Assembly (NCBI GenBank): GCA_016800925.1
Contig: JABCPU010000094.1
Span: 62,001 to 126,000 of the forward strand
Length of the DNA stretch: 64,000 bases
Reading direction: 5' to 3'
Source of the DNA: Suillus spraguei
Taxonomy: Eukaryota > Basidiomycota > Agaricomycetes > Boletales > Suillaceae
The translations under genes were made by a program, and so were the position numbers. Shown here one piece after another: positions 1-10,816 of the stretch; the stretch's first letter is position 1; the number at the start of each line of letters is the position of its first letter. Under the pieces are notes generated by a model. That model was not told the DNA's origin and made no database searches. It saw only the letters and a list, made by a program, of their open reading frames with translations.

Positions 1-347
1 TGAAGCTGATACATAGTCTCCTGGTTGATCATAGCGCGCACTGTTATTTAAATTACCCTACTAGCCCATATACCCATTTTTAATCAAATTTAATTTTGTT
101 CTTGTTATCTTATTCTGTCTGATTCGGTTGGAACTCTCGTCTAAGATCAAACAATTAATTCTACAAGTCATGATAATGTGTTTGAATAACTGAAAATCAT
201 TGCTAATTCTTGTGTTTTTATTAGGGGGTAAAAAAACCGAACTAAGCTTGCTAAAACTTGAATTTGTATAATTTAGACATAATAACGCAGGATTAGTTCT
301 AATGTTGCATCTTTAGTCAAATTTGTTGGGGGAGGGTTTTCCTGATG
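1..347. repeat. Direct repeat, copy 1 of 2 (second copy at 25921)
   Basis: By eye every base to 347 matches 25921-26267. In the second copy this stretch begins 41 bp after the stop codon of a DUF6532 gene, so it is 3' flank of that gene type. The window therefore probably opens just past another DUF6532 copy. After 347 this copy lacks an 18-bp segment present in the other copy; the segment is bounded by GATG on both sides, which suggests slippage deletion. Beyond the next few bases the two loci diverge. Confidence 0.95.
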
Positions 348-941
348 GACAAAGCTATGTACAATTGACGGTGAGCAAAAGGATCCGTTTGAAGGTCCAG
401 TACGATGCGCGCCAGCGTTAACCCTTGTGGTTGTATACGCAGGCCGCAAGGGAAACTGTCTTCAATTTACCGTTCACGAAGAACGATTTGGATGGAAAGG
501 TTAACGCGGGGAATACAGTGGCTCTCAAATGTATTGATAAGTTGGACTTCAATGAGACAACGATGTAGAGCCCACTAGCACCAGGAAATTCCTTAATGCC
601 CTTAATCAGCTTAACTCACTTATCTCGAAACTTGTTTGCTCTCTCTCACATCATTTACCGGGCATATCCATATCTTATAATGTGCGAGCTAGCTTACCAG
701 GTCTTCGAACGCCACTAGACTTGCATCGATGACAACGAAAGAGGCAAGATAAATTAATACAAGCTTTTCAAGGGAGCGGTACGGCAAAAGGCCGGAGAGG
801 TAACTCGTACTTGAATGAGTCAACCTCAAACTCAGCGTCAGACTCATCGCTGGAGTAGTCTGAAAGATCGCGTGGTCCACCGAGCTGGTACACATCCCCA
901 AATGCAAATGGAGTCTGAGGCATGTCGTTGGAGTCGTCTAT
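348..941. other. No recognisable gene
   Basis: A short open stretch on the plus strand near 466-567 reads as protein-like (NLPFTKNDLDG..., ending at a TAG) but has no start or family match that I can name. It may be the end of a decayed gene. Nothing else is evident. Confidence 0.4.
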
Positions 942-1088
942 ATGTCTAAGCTAGAACGGAGGCAACTAGCTGCTGACCGAGCTGTGCCTAAGGCTTCGTC
1001 TTCTGGAAGAACTCGCTTAACTTCTAAGTCTTCGTCAATTCATCCGCAAACAGGGGCTTTTGGACCTCCCGCTGGAAGTACACCGTAG
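942..1088 (+). CDS. Short hypothetical ORF, 48 codons
   Basis: An ATG-initiated frame rich in Ser, Arg and Pro (MSKLERRQLAADRAV... ending GPPAGSTP). It looks like the amino-terminal basic and disordered part of a longer protein, but the frame closes with TAG, and the open frame that follows (1091-1294) is in another register. It could be a decayed first exon. I do not recognise a family. Confidence 0.2.
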   Translation: MSKLERRQLAADRAVPKASSSGRTRLTSKSSSIHPQTGAFGPPAGSTP

Positions 1089-1385
1089 ATATGCGCGACG
1101 ATGGCTTGTGTGAACTCTGTTTCTGCACTAGTCAATATCATTACATGTATTGTCTAAAAAAGACGAGGAAGCAGCGTATCATCGAGCCCGTTCAGTGTAA
1201 CCATACGGGTGATGGTGCGGATGACTTCCGCCGAAAAAGACTGTCTTCTGGATCCACATCCGCTATGGAAGCAGATGAACGACTCAGCAACTGATCCAGA
1301 GCGGCGTGACTCAAAGATTAACACGCGGAGCACCTGTAAAGAATGAAGCGAGAGACTAGTCTGCTGTCTTTGACTTGCTTGTACC

Positions 1386-2363
1386 TCATTTTATCGGTGG
1401 AGCCTGGCACCTAGGGGCGCCGGATGGTAATCGTCCGCTGAGAGCCAAGAGTCCAGCAAGGTGCAATATTGAAGGATGATGGTGAGATACTGCAGCCTCG
1501 ATTATGGCAGGACAGTCCACCACCACTTTCAGCGATTGCTGGAACGAGGCTTGGATGAAGCTCGGGAAAACACAACGCCATGGTTTCTTGTCCTTGTCAT
1601 AGTTGCTATCGGTGATCCTCAGCAGCACGTCCTTCCATTAAGCCTGCCGACCTTCCACCAGGCTAATCCGGAAATTGAGAAGTCGGGTACTCTTAAGGAC
1701 AAGCCGTGCACCAGTTCCCTCCCGCCCAACATAGGCAGGATCAAATAGGAAGGTCGTAAAGTGGCGCAAAACTGCAGGCCCATAATACCGCTTGTCAGTC
1801 ACAAAGCGCCTCGATGCTGCTCCCACTGCTTCCCCGATCCGAGGCTCAATATGGATAATACCGCGGATGAGTATATCGATAGCGTCTGTGAGCGGTAAAG
1901 AGGCATGCAAACGGCGGAGCCACGATTGCAAATATGTCTGTAGCATAGATATCTGCGTTACAAGATGATTGGAGTAGGCAAATGACCCTTCAGGACGACG
2001 ACAAATAACAATGTTGTGGGACTCTTCATGGACAGAGTTAAACCGCGACAACGACCACTGTTCATCAAAGATAGACATTTGTCTGACGGACTGGCTAGCT
2101 GACGGCACGCTCACGGTAATTATGGCTCCATATCTGTCAAGCAGCTCTTGAACTCCGTGTCCAGATACCACTGCAGCTGAAAGACCGTCGGAAGATGAAG
2201 GATAATCGTCCCAAGATGGTACAGCAGTGAAATCGACACCAGACGGCCATGTAGGAGCCCACTCCTCGCGCTCGAAGGTGTTTGATATTGAGAGGATAGC
2301 CCGGGCTGGTACAGGTTGAGGAGCCAATATGCCCATGAGATTACTTATGGATCCGGAATTCAT
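1386..2363 (-). pseudogene. Hypothetical protein gene with one in-frame stop
   Basis: From the ATG at 2363 (MNSGSISNLMG) the frame is open for about 240 codons to a TAA at 1638-1640. It then continues in the same frame for about 83 codons to a stop at 1386. The product would be about 325 residues, with a region around PRIGEAVGAASRRF and RYYGPAVLRHFTTF that reads as a folded domain. I do not recognise the family. Either this is a gene broken by one nonsense change, or it ends at the first stop, or a small intron removes the TAA; no good GT-AG pair was seen around it. VMA21 lies upstream on the same strand with about 140 bp between them. Confidence 0.45.
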
Positions 2364-2505
2364 GACAGCTTCCAAAAGTCAATTCATGCAGGATCCCAAC
2401 CCATAGTTGGAATAATGTGACAAGATAAAACGCACAAGGCACATGAAAGAGCCTAGAACATGTGAACTAACTCTCGACGACATACATAGTGGGTGATGAC
2501 CCAAC

Positions 2506-2922
2506 TTATCGCTCCTTCTTGGTTTCTGATATTTTCTTCTCCTCCGCATCCTTAAACGATTGCTTGTCTTCCATCACGGAAACGACGATGTACGCAATGA
2601 GAACTATGTTGGCCGCACATATGGCGGTGATCGCAGCGTAATTGGAATTGCCTTGAAAAAATCATCAGTACGAACTCGTGACTGCATTCTGTAGTAGACC
2701 TACCAGACCAAACATATTTTTCTGTGAAAAAGTACGATGAAATTGGTAGGATAATGAGAGTTGCAGCGAAAAAGACGAGTTTGATGAGCGCCGCCCTTTG
2801 ACATCACCAATAGGATTCCAGGATACGACAAGTAAGCGATGTTTTTGTCTGTGTCATCTTGTGAAGACAAACCTAGAGGCTGCCTGCTCTGAGGCCTTTG
2901 CTGCAGCGATTTGATCACTCAT
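2506..2922 (-). CDS. VMA21: V-ATPase assembly integral membrane protein VMA21
   Basis: VMA21 is a small ER membrane protein that helps assemble the V0 sector of the vacuolar proton ATPase and escorts it from the ER. Three exons splice cleanly: 2922-2873, 2795-2704 and 2651-2506, all GT-AG. The product is about 95 residues: a short cytosolic N-terminus (MSDQIAAAKASEQAAS), a first membrane helix (ALIKLVFFAATLIILPISSY), a lumenal segment with the family-typical pattern YVWSGNSNYAAITA, a second helix (NIVLIAYIVVSVMED) and a charged tail. The last four residues, KKER, fit the dilysine KKxx ER-retrieval signal expected for this family. Length and topology match fungal VMA21. The start is fixed by the only ATG before the first intron. 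The gene appears intact. Confidence 0.93.
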
Positions 2923-3242
2923 ACCCAGTGAAATGGATTAACGGTTTGAACAGTTCAAGTCAGGATTTGGTAGCTTCGGCGTATGTAAGCAACTGTCAAC
3001 AACAATTGAGTCGGCATGAATTGCCACTGTGTTGTTGTGTGTTCATCATTATTTCTAACTCTTTTACTCACTGCCGTGGGGACTTCCGCTTCTTTCACGG
3101 TACGCGACTGCATATGATCGTGGATGCACGGCACATAAATCATGTCAATTTATGCAGTTCTATTAACCCTCACTCTCCTCGCGCGGATCTCAAACCCTGT
3201 AGCAATCATTTGGGATGAACTTCATGACCTCTGCTGTGCAAT
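2923..3242. other. Upstream of VMA21, no gene seen
   Basis: Presumed promoter and 5' UTR of VMA21. No other convincing frame or motif is visible. Confidence 0.4.
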
Positions 3243-3900
3243 CTACAATCGCCCATGAATACCATTCGGAGGAATTACCTTCATAGGTTTGAGAGATTTT
3301 TGGCAGGCACTCAGCAGAACAGGAGACATCGCGACTCTCGCAGGTCGGTAAAGTAATAGCATAGCATTTGCGTCTTGAGTCTCAACATGACAATTTGGTC
3401 CATGGTCCAAATCGTCATGTTGAGACTCACACACCTTTCCTGCCAAGATCTCGTACCCTTCCAGCTGGGGATAAATAGCTGATGGGTATTCTGCAATGCG
3501 TTGCTCAATCTCATCAAAGGCAGCTGCAACCTCATCCTCTGTTAAGCTTTCAGGCCCCTCAAGTTCATCATCAGCCTGACTCTGGCTTGCCAAAGGAGGT
3601 GTCTATGCGAAATCTGTATCGAGATCCATTGCCAGATCCGTGTCAATGCCACCATTGTTCCAAGTGTGCATACTGTGCATGTTTTCGTTGACCACTGCCA
3701 CTGGTTGGAGTACAATAGTTGCACCTCCAGAATTTTCTACGGGACATATTATTAACTCGTTTGAGTTCCCTGGAGTTATCAGGCAGGATTTTGGCTAGCG
3801 GGCGGCCGTCTGGATGTTTTTCGGTAGACATTTTGAGACGAGTCCCAAGTGCCTGAGCCTGAGGATCACGGTGCAAATGATACAGTCCAACTTGAACAAA
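3243..3900 (-). pseudogene. Transposon-derived zinc-finger fragment (same family as 60579-61030)
   Basis: Reading from 3900 downwards, the segment encodes GTRLKMSTEKHPDG, then a Cys-containing patch (FWRCNYCTPTSGSG). It next loses similarity to its sister copy at about 3688 and continues as an acidic frame (3593-3243, MASQSQADDELEGPES...). The sister copy shares the same residues and the flanking DNA through about 4050. The Cys-rich patch and context suggest the BED-like DNA-binding end of a hAT-type transposase, but that is inference. A strong palindrome sits inside the acidic frame. No intact gene is likely. Confidence 0.5.
3377..3426. repeat. 50-bp near-perfect palindrome
   Basis: The left arm GAGTCTCAACATGACAATTT pairs with the reverse arm ending CATGTTGAGACTC. 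The two arms of about 24 bp show only two mismatches around a CATG centre. It would form a long hairpin in RNA or single-stranded DNA. Confidence 0.85.
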
Positions 3901-4199
3901 TGGTAAAAAAAAACATAGTAATATTATTACGGTGATCTAATAAGTGGATTGATGGCGAATCTGTGAAGGCACTCTGTCACGAGCTTGTCCAAGTCGCTCT
4001 CTGAATCTCTGGTATAAATGCCAAGTTTTGCCACGGATCGAGATGTCGCCGGAAATTGTGGACCCGCAATTCAGAGCTTTTGTAGATTGTATTGGCAAAT
4101 ATAGAATCTTAGTTGACCCATCCTGGAGTACCGCTTCTTACACACGTTTTCACGTATCTCGGGTTCTGTTGAAGTCTACTTACAGCGGTCTGGTTTTGT

Positions 4200-4870
4200 T
4201 TTTCGTTAGTCATCGGCAGGTTTCTAACCTGCAGTCTAAAAGAAACAGATTTGAATTCTGTTGTAGCAACCACCAGGCTAGACCAGTTGCAGTGAAAAAC
4301 AATCAATGAGTGAATATCAAGGTGTGTTCTGATAGAAAAAAATCTTGGCATTAGCAGGTTTCAATCCTGCACAGGCCAAGAGAAACAGACTTTGATTCTG
4401 TTGTAGCAACCACCAGGCTAGACCAGTTTCAATGAACTTCCAAAGAAACTACTCACGAGTGAATGTCGAGGTGTGTTCTGCTAGAAAAAAACTGCAGTTC
4501 AGCAGGTTTCGAACCTACACAATGCAAGAGAAACAGATTTGATTCTGTGGTATCAACCACCAGGTTAGACCAGTTGCGGTGAACTTCCAAAGAAACCATC
4601 CACAAGTGAATAATGTTAAGGTGTGTTCCAATAGAAAAAACCTTGTTGTCGGCAGGTTTCAAACCTGCAGTGGAAGAGAAACAGACTTTGATTCTGTTGT
4701 GGCAACCACCTGGCTAAGACAAGTTATGATGAACTTCTAAATAAACCATCCATGAATGAATGCCAAAGTGTGTTCCAATAGAGAAAAACTATAGTTCAGC
4801 AGGTTTCGAACCTGCATAGTTCAAGAGAAACCTATTTTGGTTCTGTTGCGGTAACCACACTGACCAGGTT
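4200..4870 (-). repeat. Five tandem tRNA-like (pol III type) units, about 138-150 bp each
   Basis: Each unit, read on the minus strand, has: an A-box-like TAGCCTGGTGG; in units 1, 2 and 4 an anticodon-arm-like hairpin ACAGA/TCTGT with a 7-nt loop starting A-T; a 12-14 nt variable region; and a T-arm-like hairpin GCAGG-7nt-CCTGC containing a B-box (GGTTCGAAACC in unit 5). Units 2-5 have a run of 5-7 T starting within about 10-13 nt after the T-arm, as expected for a pol III terminator. T-arms start at plus positions 4216, 4354, 4502, 4652 and 4798. Loops in units 2 and 4 (ATCAAAG) would give anticodon CAA (Leu) with U33 in place. I could not form a convincing acceptor stem, so these are tRNA-derived units or pseudogenes, perhaps SINE heads, rather than proven tRNA genes. 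Confidence 0.65.
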
Positions 4871-5896
4871 AAAGTCTTTAACTCGTCCACTTGGCGACTC
4901 ACGAGACTTGCCAAGTTGAAAAATTATGGAGACCCTGGTTGATGCGGCTCGAAAAAGATGATATGGACAATAAATTCCGAGTCTGAAGTTTGAACGTCTA
5001 CAAGACAATATAATTGCCCCGACAAGGGACGAAGACTGAGATAATTCTAATTCACCGTCATTAGCAGCAGGTTAAATATGATTGACATTACCACTAAGTA
5101 TACATGGAGTTTCTAGAAACACAAAAGGCAATCAGCAGATACTAAAAAAACGAGGATAATGAGACACTGTCACCACCTTGAAGGCCAGACATGGAGGATT
5201 GGAGACGGGAGTCTCATCTTCCCACAAATGGTGGCCACGCAGCATTCCAGTTCATCCTAAACATAACATCGTGACCTTGAAATTGACACCAGTAGTGAGA
5301 GTACGGCAATGGATCACTGAGGCCATGGGGATTTCAGCGAAATGCGAACTTGGCCGAGCGAACGAGCAATCGAAGAAGACGAGAGAATAATACGATTCAA
5401 GGTCAAAAGCAACAGACGCAGGAAGACAACCGATTTGAATGAGGTCCCAGTGGTAAAACACGATGTAACCCACTCCCTTATGGTAATCGAATAAATCTAC
5501 GTGACGCATTAGAATAGTCGCACAGGGTGTTCGGAGGCCAATGGAAGCACTTGACTTACTAGGAAGGTTTTGAGAAGTGGAAGTAGAGTACGGTGATCTG
5601 GCTTTCCATACTTTTTTACTCGAAGTAGGGGTATGTCAATGTTAAAAAAGGTAAGCAAGCAATGCCCGACCTTCTGACATCATTGTCATCTGGAGTGCAT
5701 TCACTAACGTTACTCTCTTAGACTAAAACAATGAAGGGAAACCAGTACGGTTGTCAAGAAGTAAACATGGCCGTGTAAATGATCTCAAAATGGTGGCATG
5801 AGCATCGATCAACGTTCGGGATTTGCCGTTATTTGTTTATGTCCTGTTAGAACGGCTCCTATTTTCATAACTCAACTTGAAGATCCCGCCATAATT
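4871..5896. other. No recognisable gene
   Basis: Only short frames without recognisable domains. The last part is presumably the promoter of the ankyrin-like gene. Confidence 0.4.
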
Positions 5897-7045
5897 ATGG
5901 CTACGACCGAGGATGGAGTCACTACCGCACCTCCCTCATATGAGACAGTTTTTACATTTGCAGATTCTACCCAATACAGACGACCATCTGTATTTTCCCT
6001 TTTACGAACTATGCATAGACGAAAGGCGGTTCTATCTCGCATTCGTGATGTCGTCTCTGCTCCTAATTTCATCCCTTCCTCTGTCGCGCAAATAGTTGGT
6101 GACTGTGCTACTGCTCTCTCACCTCCAGTGTTCTCCCACCTCTTGCAAATGCCCAATATCCAAGGCCACACTGCACTGTATTGGGCGATTGTGAATGACA
6201 GGCGAGAAGCCTTTCTGTCATTTATTGTATATATTACCCGATTCTCGCGTGCTGGATATTGCGACTTGCGACTTGCATGCATGGTGACTAACGACCAGGA
6301 ATTATTCCAGCTATTGAATTTAGGGGCAAATCATTGTGAGTTAACGTCTGCTTGAGATCACACGAATTAATTTGGCATACTAAGCAATCAAAGACGAGCC
6401 TTTGATATGCTCTTCGGGTTGCCCACAAGATGATGTTCAAGTTGATGAAGGGGATAGATCATGCCACTTTATTGCTTATATCCGCATCCGGTTATTTCAG
6501 AAACGGCTGCGCACTACACAGAGCCTGAATGTCGAATTTGTTGCCCGGGGTATGTGACATATCTCTTCGCTATCGCCAGATCTGATGACACTAATTCCTG
6601 CAGGACGCATATGGAGAGTGCACATTTATTTGAAGCAGTCAAGTCGTGCACCAGCACGACCATGCTGTGAAATTTTTATCAAGCCCCAGGAAGAGGAACC
6701 TCAGGCTGGATATTCAACACAATGTATAGATACGCAATCATGGGGCAGCAGGTTGGTGTGTTCTGGGAGTCTCCTCCCTTCGGCAGACAAAGCTTGGGAC
6801 AATTCAAATCCGAAACTCGATTCTCCCACCTGCGAATTATGTGCCAAGTCATGCGATTTGGCAATGGATGAGTAAGTCTTCTCATCTCAATCCAAGTCTG
6901 AGTATTTGGAGTTGTTATATTACTACTGTGACTCTTCTTTGATGGCCTGCGCTCATTATGTTGTCTTAGCAATACTGGATGTGGAAATGTAGACTGCGAT
7001 GGCACCTTCCATGCAGCAGTGATAATGTCACAAAAACGACATTAA
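5897..7045 (+). CDS. Ankyrin-like hypothetical protein, four exons
   Basis: The start is the ATG at 5897 (MATTEDGVTTAPPSYETV). Exon 1 runs to about 6336 (donor GTGAGT). Exon 2 begins ACGAGCC at about 6391 and runs to a GTATGT donor after VEFVARG. Exon 3 starts GACGCATATGG near 6603 and runs to GTAAGT at about 6872. Exon 4 starts CAATACTGG and ends at the TAA at 7043-7045. All junctions keep frame. The N-terminal half contains one ankyrin-like unit (NIQGHTALYWAIVNDRREAF, then DLRLACMVTNDQELF). The C-terminal half is Cys-containing and appears beta-rich (EFVARGRIWRVHIYLKQ, DSPTCELCAKSCDLA, CGNVDCDGTFHA). I believe this architecture recurs as an uncharacterised family in Agaricomycetes; no function can be given. 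It appears intact. Confidence 0.7.
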
Positions 7046-8327
7046 CCACCACTATTCATGCAAGTCAAACATTTAACATTTCATATGTACATCGCATAAT
7101 GGTCGAACATGTACTCAACTACCGGGACACTTTCCACCGTCGCTGCTGCTGCCAGGGAAACAGAACTATACGAGATTCTGGATGGCGCCCTTGTTTCGTC
7201 CTTCGAGTTTGCCGTAGCTGTCAGCATTAAGGAAGCGCTGTTTTGGCCCACTTTTGTGTTTCATTCATTTTTTGACTCCTCTATAGTTGATTCTTCATCG
7301 CTCTCTTACCGTCATCGTTCTAGTATTTCACAGGCATGTGGTAACATCGTGTATTAATATTCATCAGGCATTGATTTATCTTTTATCATACACGCATGCA
7401 AATTTTAGGAAAGACCAGGATACGCCTTCGGTCGGCATACTGTGACACTTGCAATACGTAGCCACTCAAAATGTGTCTACAGTAGCAAGTCAGGAAATAC
7501 AATATTTGTATACTATTTGCTCCTGAAAATATATTTCTTCGCGTTTTCACTCAAGTTGATGCAGGGAATGCAGCGGCTTTCGAATATATTGGGAACCGAC
7601 GATGCAGTGCAATCGCGCTCGCCCGCGCGCGTCTCTGACCGATCCCTTTTCTACCGAGAGGTTTTGTTGAGATCTAGGCAAGAGGAGGGTGGATAAGCTT
7701 TATGGGCGGGTAATGAAAAAACTAGAATGCAATTCTGTTCTGCTCTCACTAATAAACAAAGGAATACTTACGCAGGCAATGTGGCGATTCTAGTAGAGTC
7801 CGCCCTTCCTTTCACAGTTGTGGGAATCGTATACCTTTATATTCAAGACCACCCTGCATTACCATCACAACTGGCAGCACTAATGCGCGAAGAATCTGCG
7901 ATAGTACTATTAGGGCTCGGGCATATGGTGCTACGCCCACCTCCATATATTTAGCTTTCATATCACATTATTATCCTCCGCCCGTTTCAACTTTATCATC
8001 AGTAGTATGACTCAGACTCGGATTTACTCATTTAGTGAATCAAAAACACTCTCGTCTAAACCAAATAACTACTAGTCCCGGAGTGTATCACGGTAATATG
8101 GCCAGCCTGAGAACAAAGGCGCATTCACGCTGTGCGTCTAACGATGAAATTACGTCCTCGCATGGGTGATTTGTGAGGCTGTGGACACTGGAAATGAAAT
8201 GACCGACAGCTAGCATCCTAATGGACAAGAGTCGCAATGAAAAAAAAAAAGCTGTGACTCAGAACCATACTAATATCGCAATTACTCACTGAGTATTCAA
8301 GTACTCATCCCCCATTGTCGTTGTAAC
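7046..8327. other. Mostly non-coding, with a membrane-protein fragment
   Basis: Contains short frames only. A weak candidate begins at 7109 (MYSTTGTLSTVAAAARE...) without a family match. The fragment at 7727-7954 is listed separately. A TATA-like region and poly-A stretch near 8240 precede the small secreted protein. Confidence 0.4.
7727..7954 (+). pseudogene. Fragment of a multi-pass membrane protein
   Basis: The frame contains YAGNVAILVESALPFTVVGI followed by VYLYIQDHP. This resembles one helix and loop of the large families of seven-helix proteins of unknown function in Agaricomycetes (DUF6533/6534-like). No flanking exons with the other helices were found, so it is most likely a relic exon. 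Confidence 0.35.
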
Positions 8328-8541
8328 ATGCTCGCCAAAATTCTTGTTATCCTCTCAGCATTTGCGGTCTATATAATCGCTGCACCATACCCTAGACCGG
8401 AAGTAGGAGGAGGTGAGTGTAGCAACTAGGATTAAATTGAAGTCGTCCGTATTCAATGTATACTTTCTAGGAGCTTATACTACCATTGGAGCTGAGGACA
8501 CTGCAACCGAGGCTGAATTTCTCACACCAACCGATGTTTAA
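8328..8541 (+). CDS. Small secreted protein, about 51 residues, two exons
   Basis: Exon 1 (8328-8412) encodes MLAKILVILSAFAVYIIAAP, a typical signal peptide with a likely cut after the Ala-Ala, then YPRPEVGG. Intron 8413-8470 has GTGAGT and TAG ends. Exon 2 (8471-8541) adds GAYTTIGAEDTATEAEFLTP and ends TDV-TAA. The mature peptide would be only about 30 acidic residues without Cys. A second frame through exon 2 stays open further, to a TAG near 8617 (MFNFKFDDDGDSLEY..., ending KSS), so an alternative junction or a recent frameshift could give a longer tail. Function unknown; effector-like or pheromone-like roles are speculation, and no CaaX end is present. Confidence 0.5.
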
Positions 8542-9160
8542 CTTTAAGTTTGATGACGATGGTGATTCTCTGGAGTATAATAATAAGCTGGAGGTACGGG
8601 CGAGGAAGTCTTCGTAGCTGGGGAGTGGATTGTATCGATTGTGCATTCCGGATCAGGGTGGGGAAGTTTTGGCAGCAGGAAGTTGCATCATAGATTGCTG
8701 GGTGGTGTGTTGATGGACTAGCTAAGTTATCAGGAGAAATTTATGATTAGAATTCTGTAAACGACTCGGAGAATGTCAGGGGCACGGGAAGTGCGGTCCA
8801 CGACTGGCGGGACAGTTGAGAAGATGTTCTTAGTGGAATTCTCAACTGATTGATTTCAAATTCAGTGTTTTCATTATGTAATATTGCTGATACAAAACCG
8901 AGGAATTCCACATACCGCATGCAATGAACGTCTACATAACTACCATCCATGCTAAGGTGCACATCTCTTGATGTGCATGCAAATGTTATGGGTGACATAA
9001 ATAACGAGGCAAAACAAATATACAAAAAAAAGTGAGGGACAAAAGTCTGGGGGGAAAAAAGCCGCCGTGAGCGAATGTGGTGATAACATGCTTGACATGC
9101 ACACTGAAATTCCACCCCGTGCCCGTCGTCTCCCTTTCTTCCTTTTTTGCTCGTTACTCC
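8542..9160. other. No recognisable gene
   Basis: Contains the possible alternative tail of the small secreted protein (to about 8617). No other supported frame. Confidence 0.4.
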
Positions 9161-10816
9161 TTAAACCCTCCGGATAGTGGCACTCTTCCCGATCGTGTTT
9201 GAACTTGCGGTCATGCTGGGCAGTCTTAGCTTCGGCACGCTGATGGGTACCGGAAGTCTAGATGAAAGCAGTGCTCCGCCTGTGGGAGGGGGCACCCCCG
9301 AAGCCATGGCTACAGTCGCAGAGGGTAATGGCGGGCGCAGACTCTTTGATGCAGTAGTAGTATTAGCTAAGCGACAACGCGGTAGGCTTCAGTGACCTTG
9401 ATTCAAGCGTCCTGCTAGGTGGATTTATTGCCTCTGCAGGTCGGGAAATATGTCTCAGGGGTGAACGGGGAGGCTCGGCAGCTTTTGTGTGCAGACTGAG
9501 GACGTTCGTGAGTTTGCACTGCATACTCATTGTAGGCTGCACACCCCGTTCAGGCTTGCAAAACATATTCGCCTTAGGGCCTGCAGACGTCAGCCCGGGA
9601 GGAGGGTGGCGCACATCCGTTAGTATTAGCTTGTGGATCGGTGCGGGAGGTACAGTCGGAGCCACCTGCTCCTCTGCGCTACTTCCAGCAGACGATGAAC
9701 TCGCACTAGACACGGAAGTTGCCCTGTCATGCGCCTTAGGTCGCTTCACGATGCGGTGCGCATGTACTGGGGCTGCGGGAACTGGTGCAACGAATGCCTG
9801 CGAAACCCTTGGTGGTGTCGCTGTGAACAATGCGGCAGGAGAAGGGATCAGGGATAAAGGTGTAGACGCCTGCGGCGACTCAGACATTTCACCCTCGGGT
9901 GCAGCAACCATGGATGGCCGGGGAAAGGGTAATATCAATTCCATTCCAGGAGAGAGGCCGTTCCGTCTTGTCGTTAATCTCACGGCTGCAGGGGGAGCTG
10001 ATACAATGCATGAAAAAAGGGGAAAAACTCAAAGATACGAACACCATTCACAGCAACGACGGGAGGTGATGGTTGTGGTATCGGACTAGACCCAGATTGA
10101 GGTGCTGCAAGTAGCGAGGCTTGAATATCAAATACGCCTGACAAGAGAATAGCACTCACCTGGAGAGCCAGCAACGTCTGCAAGTGTCATCCCTGCGTCC
10201 TTCTCCTTGATTCGTTTCGCGAGGGCCTCCATCATCTCTTGCATGTCGAAATCATCGATATCGGTTGCAAAAGCATCGCCGCCAAAGAATGAGATTCTGC
10301 CATTTAGAAGGTCGAAAGACACATCAGGACAATTTAGTTGGAGGTTGAACGAAGAGTGGAGATTCACAGAGTTTCGACACGGATTAAATGATGGCGAAGA
10401 TGATGTTTGCTTGAGCACGTAAATGAGGACGCGCGGTTGGGGCAGTCAATGTGTTGTGTGAAAGAGATGACTGGACCTGATCCTTGAAAGGAGGTGACAA
10501 TGGCACATCGGATGGAGTTAGCGTCGATTCTGAGATATGCGTATGGTGAGGAGGGCAGTCGACGGTGACAGTGATAGTTATGCTGTTAATGTTAATGAAC
10601 CTAGGTTTTCTTTGCAACAATAGTAGGAGTAGCATGTTCAGGAATGAGCCCTACTGATGGCACATTTTTGTCCGTGTATTGATCACAGAAGCTAGTGGCG
10701 TGACTCGCGTGGATCGCTGTCACTGGTGAGGAGTGACGTACGTTCCACGCCATGGAGTTTTGGGGGAAAGTAGGGTCTACGTGGAACGGGTGTGGCATCC
10801 ATAGATATATCGGCAA
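9161..10816 (-). CDS. Uncharacterised low-complexity protein, several exons
   Basis: Reading downwards: a likely 5' exon (10816 to about 10605) rich in His/Pro/Thr; a segment containing NSVNLHSSFNLQLNCPDV then SFDLLNGRISFFGGDAF and an acidic/helical DMQEMMEALAKRIKEKD; a probable 60-nt exon (APQSGSSPIPQPSPP); a long Ser/Pro/Ala-rich exon (9983 to about 9390) with a basic patch HRIVKRPKAHDR and SVSSASSSSAGSSAEEQ; and a final protein-like stretch (PPLPSATVAMASGVPPP ... GKSATIRRV) ending at TAA 9161-9163. The splice from VAGSP into the APQSG exon and on to APPAAVRLTT keeps frame. The joins near 10420 and near 9385 do not close cleanly by eye, so either exon borders are wrong or there are small indels. 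Probably a mostly disordered nuclear or regulatory protein; family not recognised. Confidence 0.4.

Noticed and set aside
4200..4870. Calling the array bona fide tRNA-Leu genes
   Set aside because: T-arm and (in most units) anticodon arm are good, but no convincing 7-bp acceptor stem could be paired and one unit has a 6-nt anticodon loop.
9487..10089. Plus-strand 200-codon frame
   Set aside because: Antisense to the Ser/Pro-rich exon of the minus-strand gene, whose exons splice and read more like protein.
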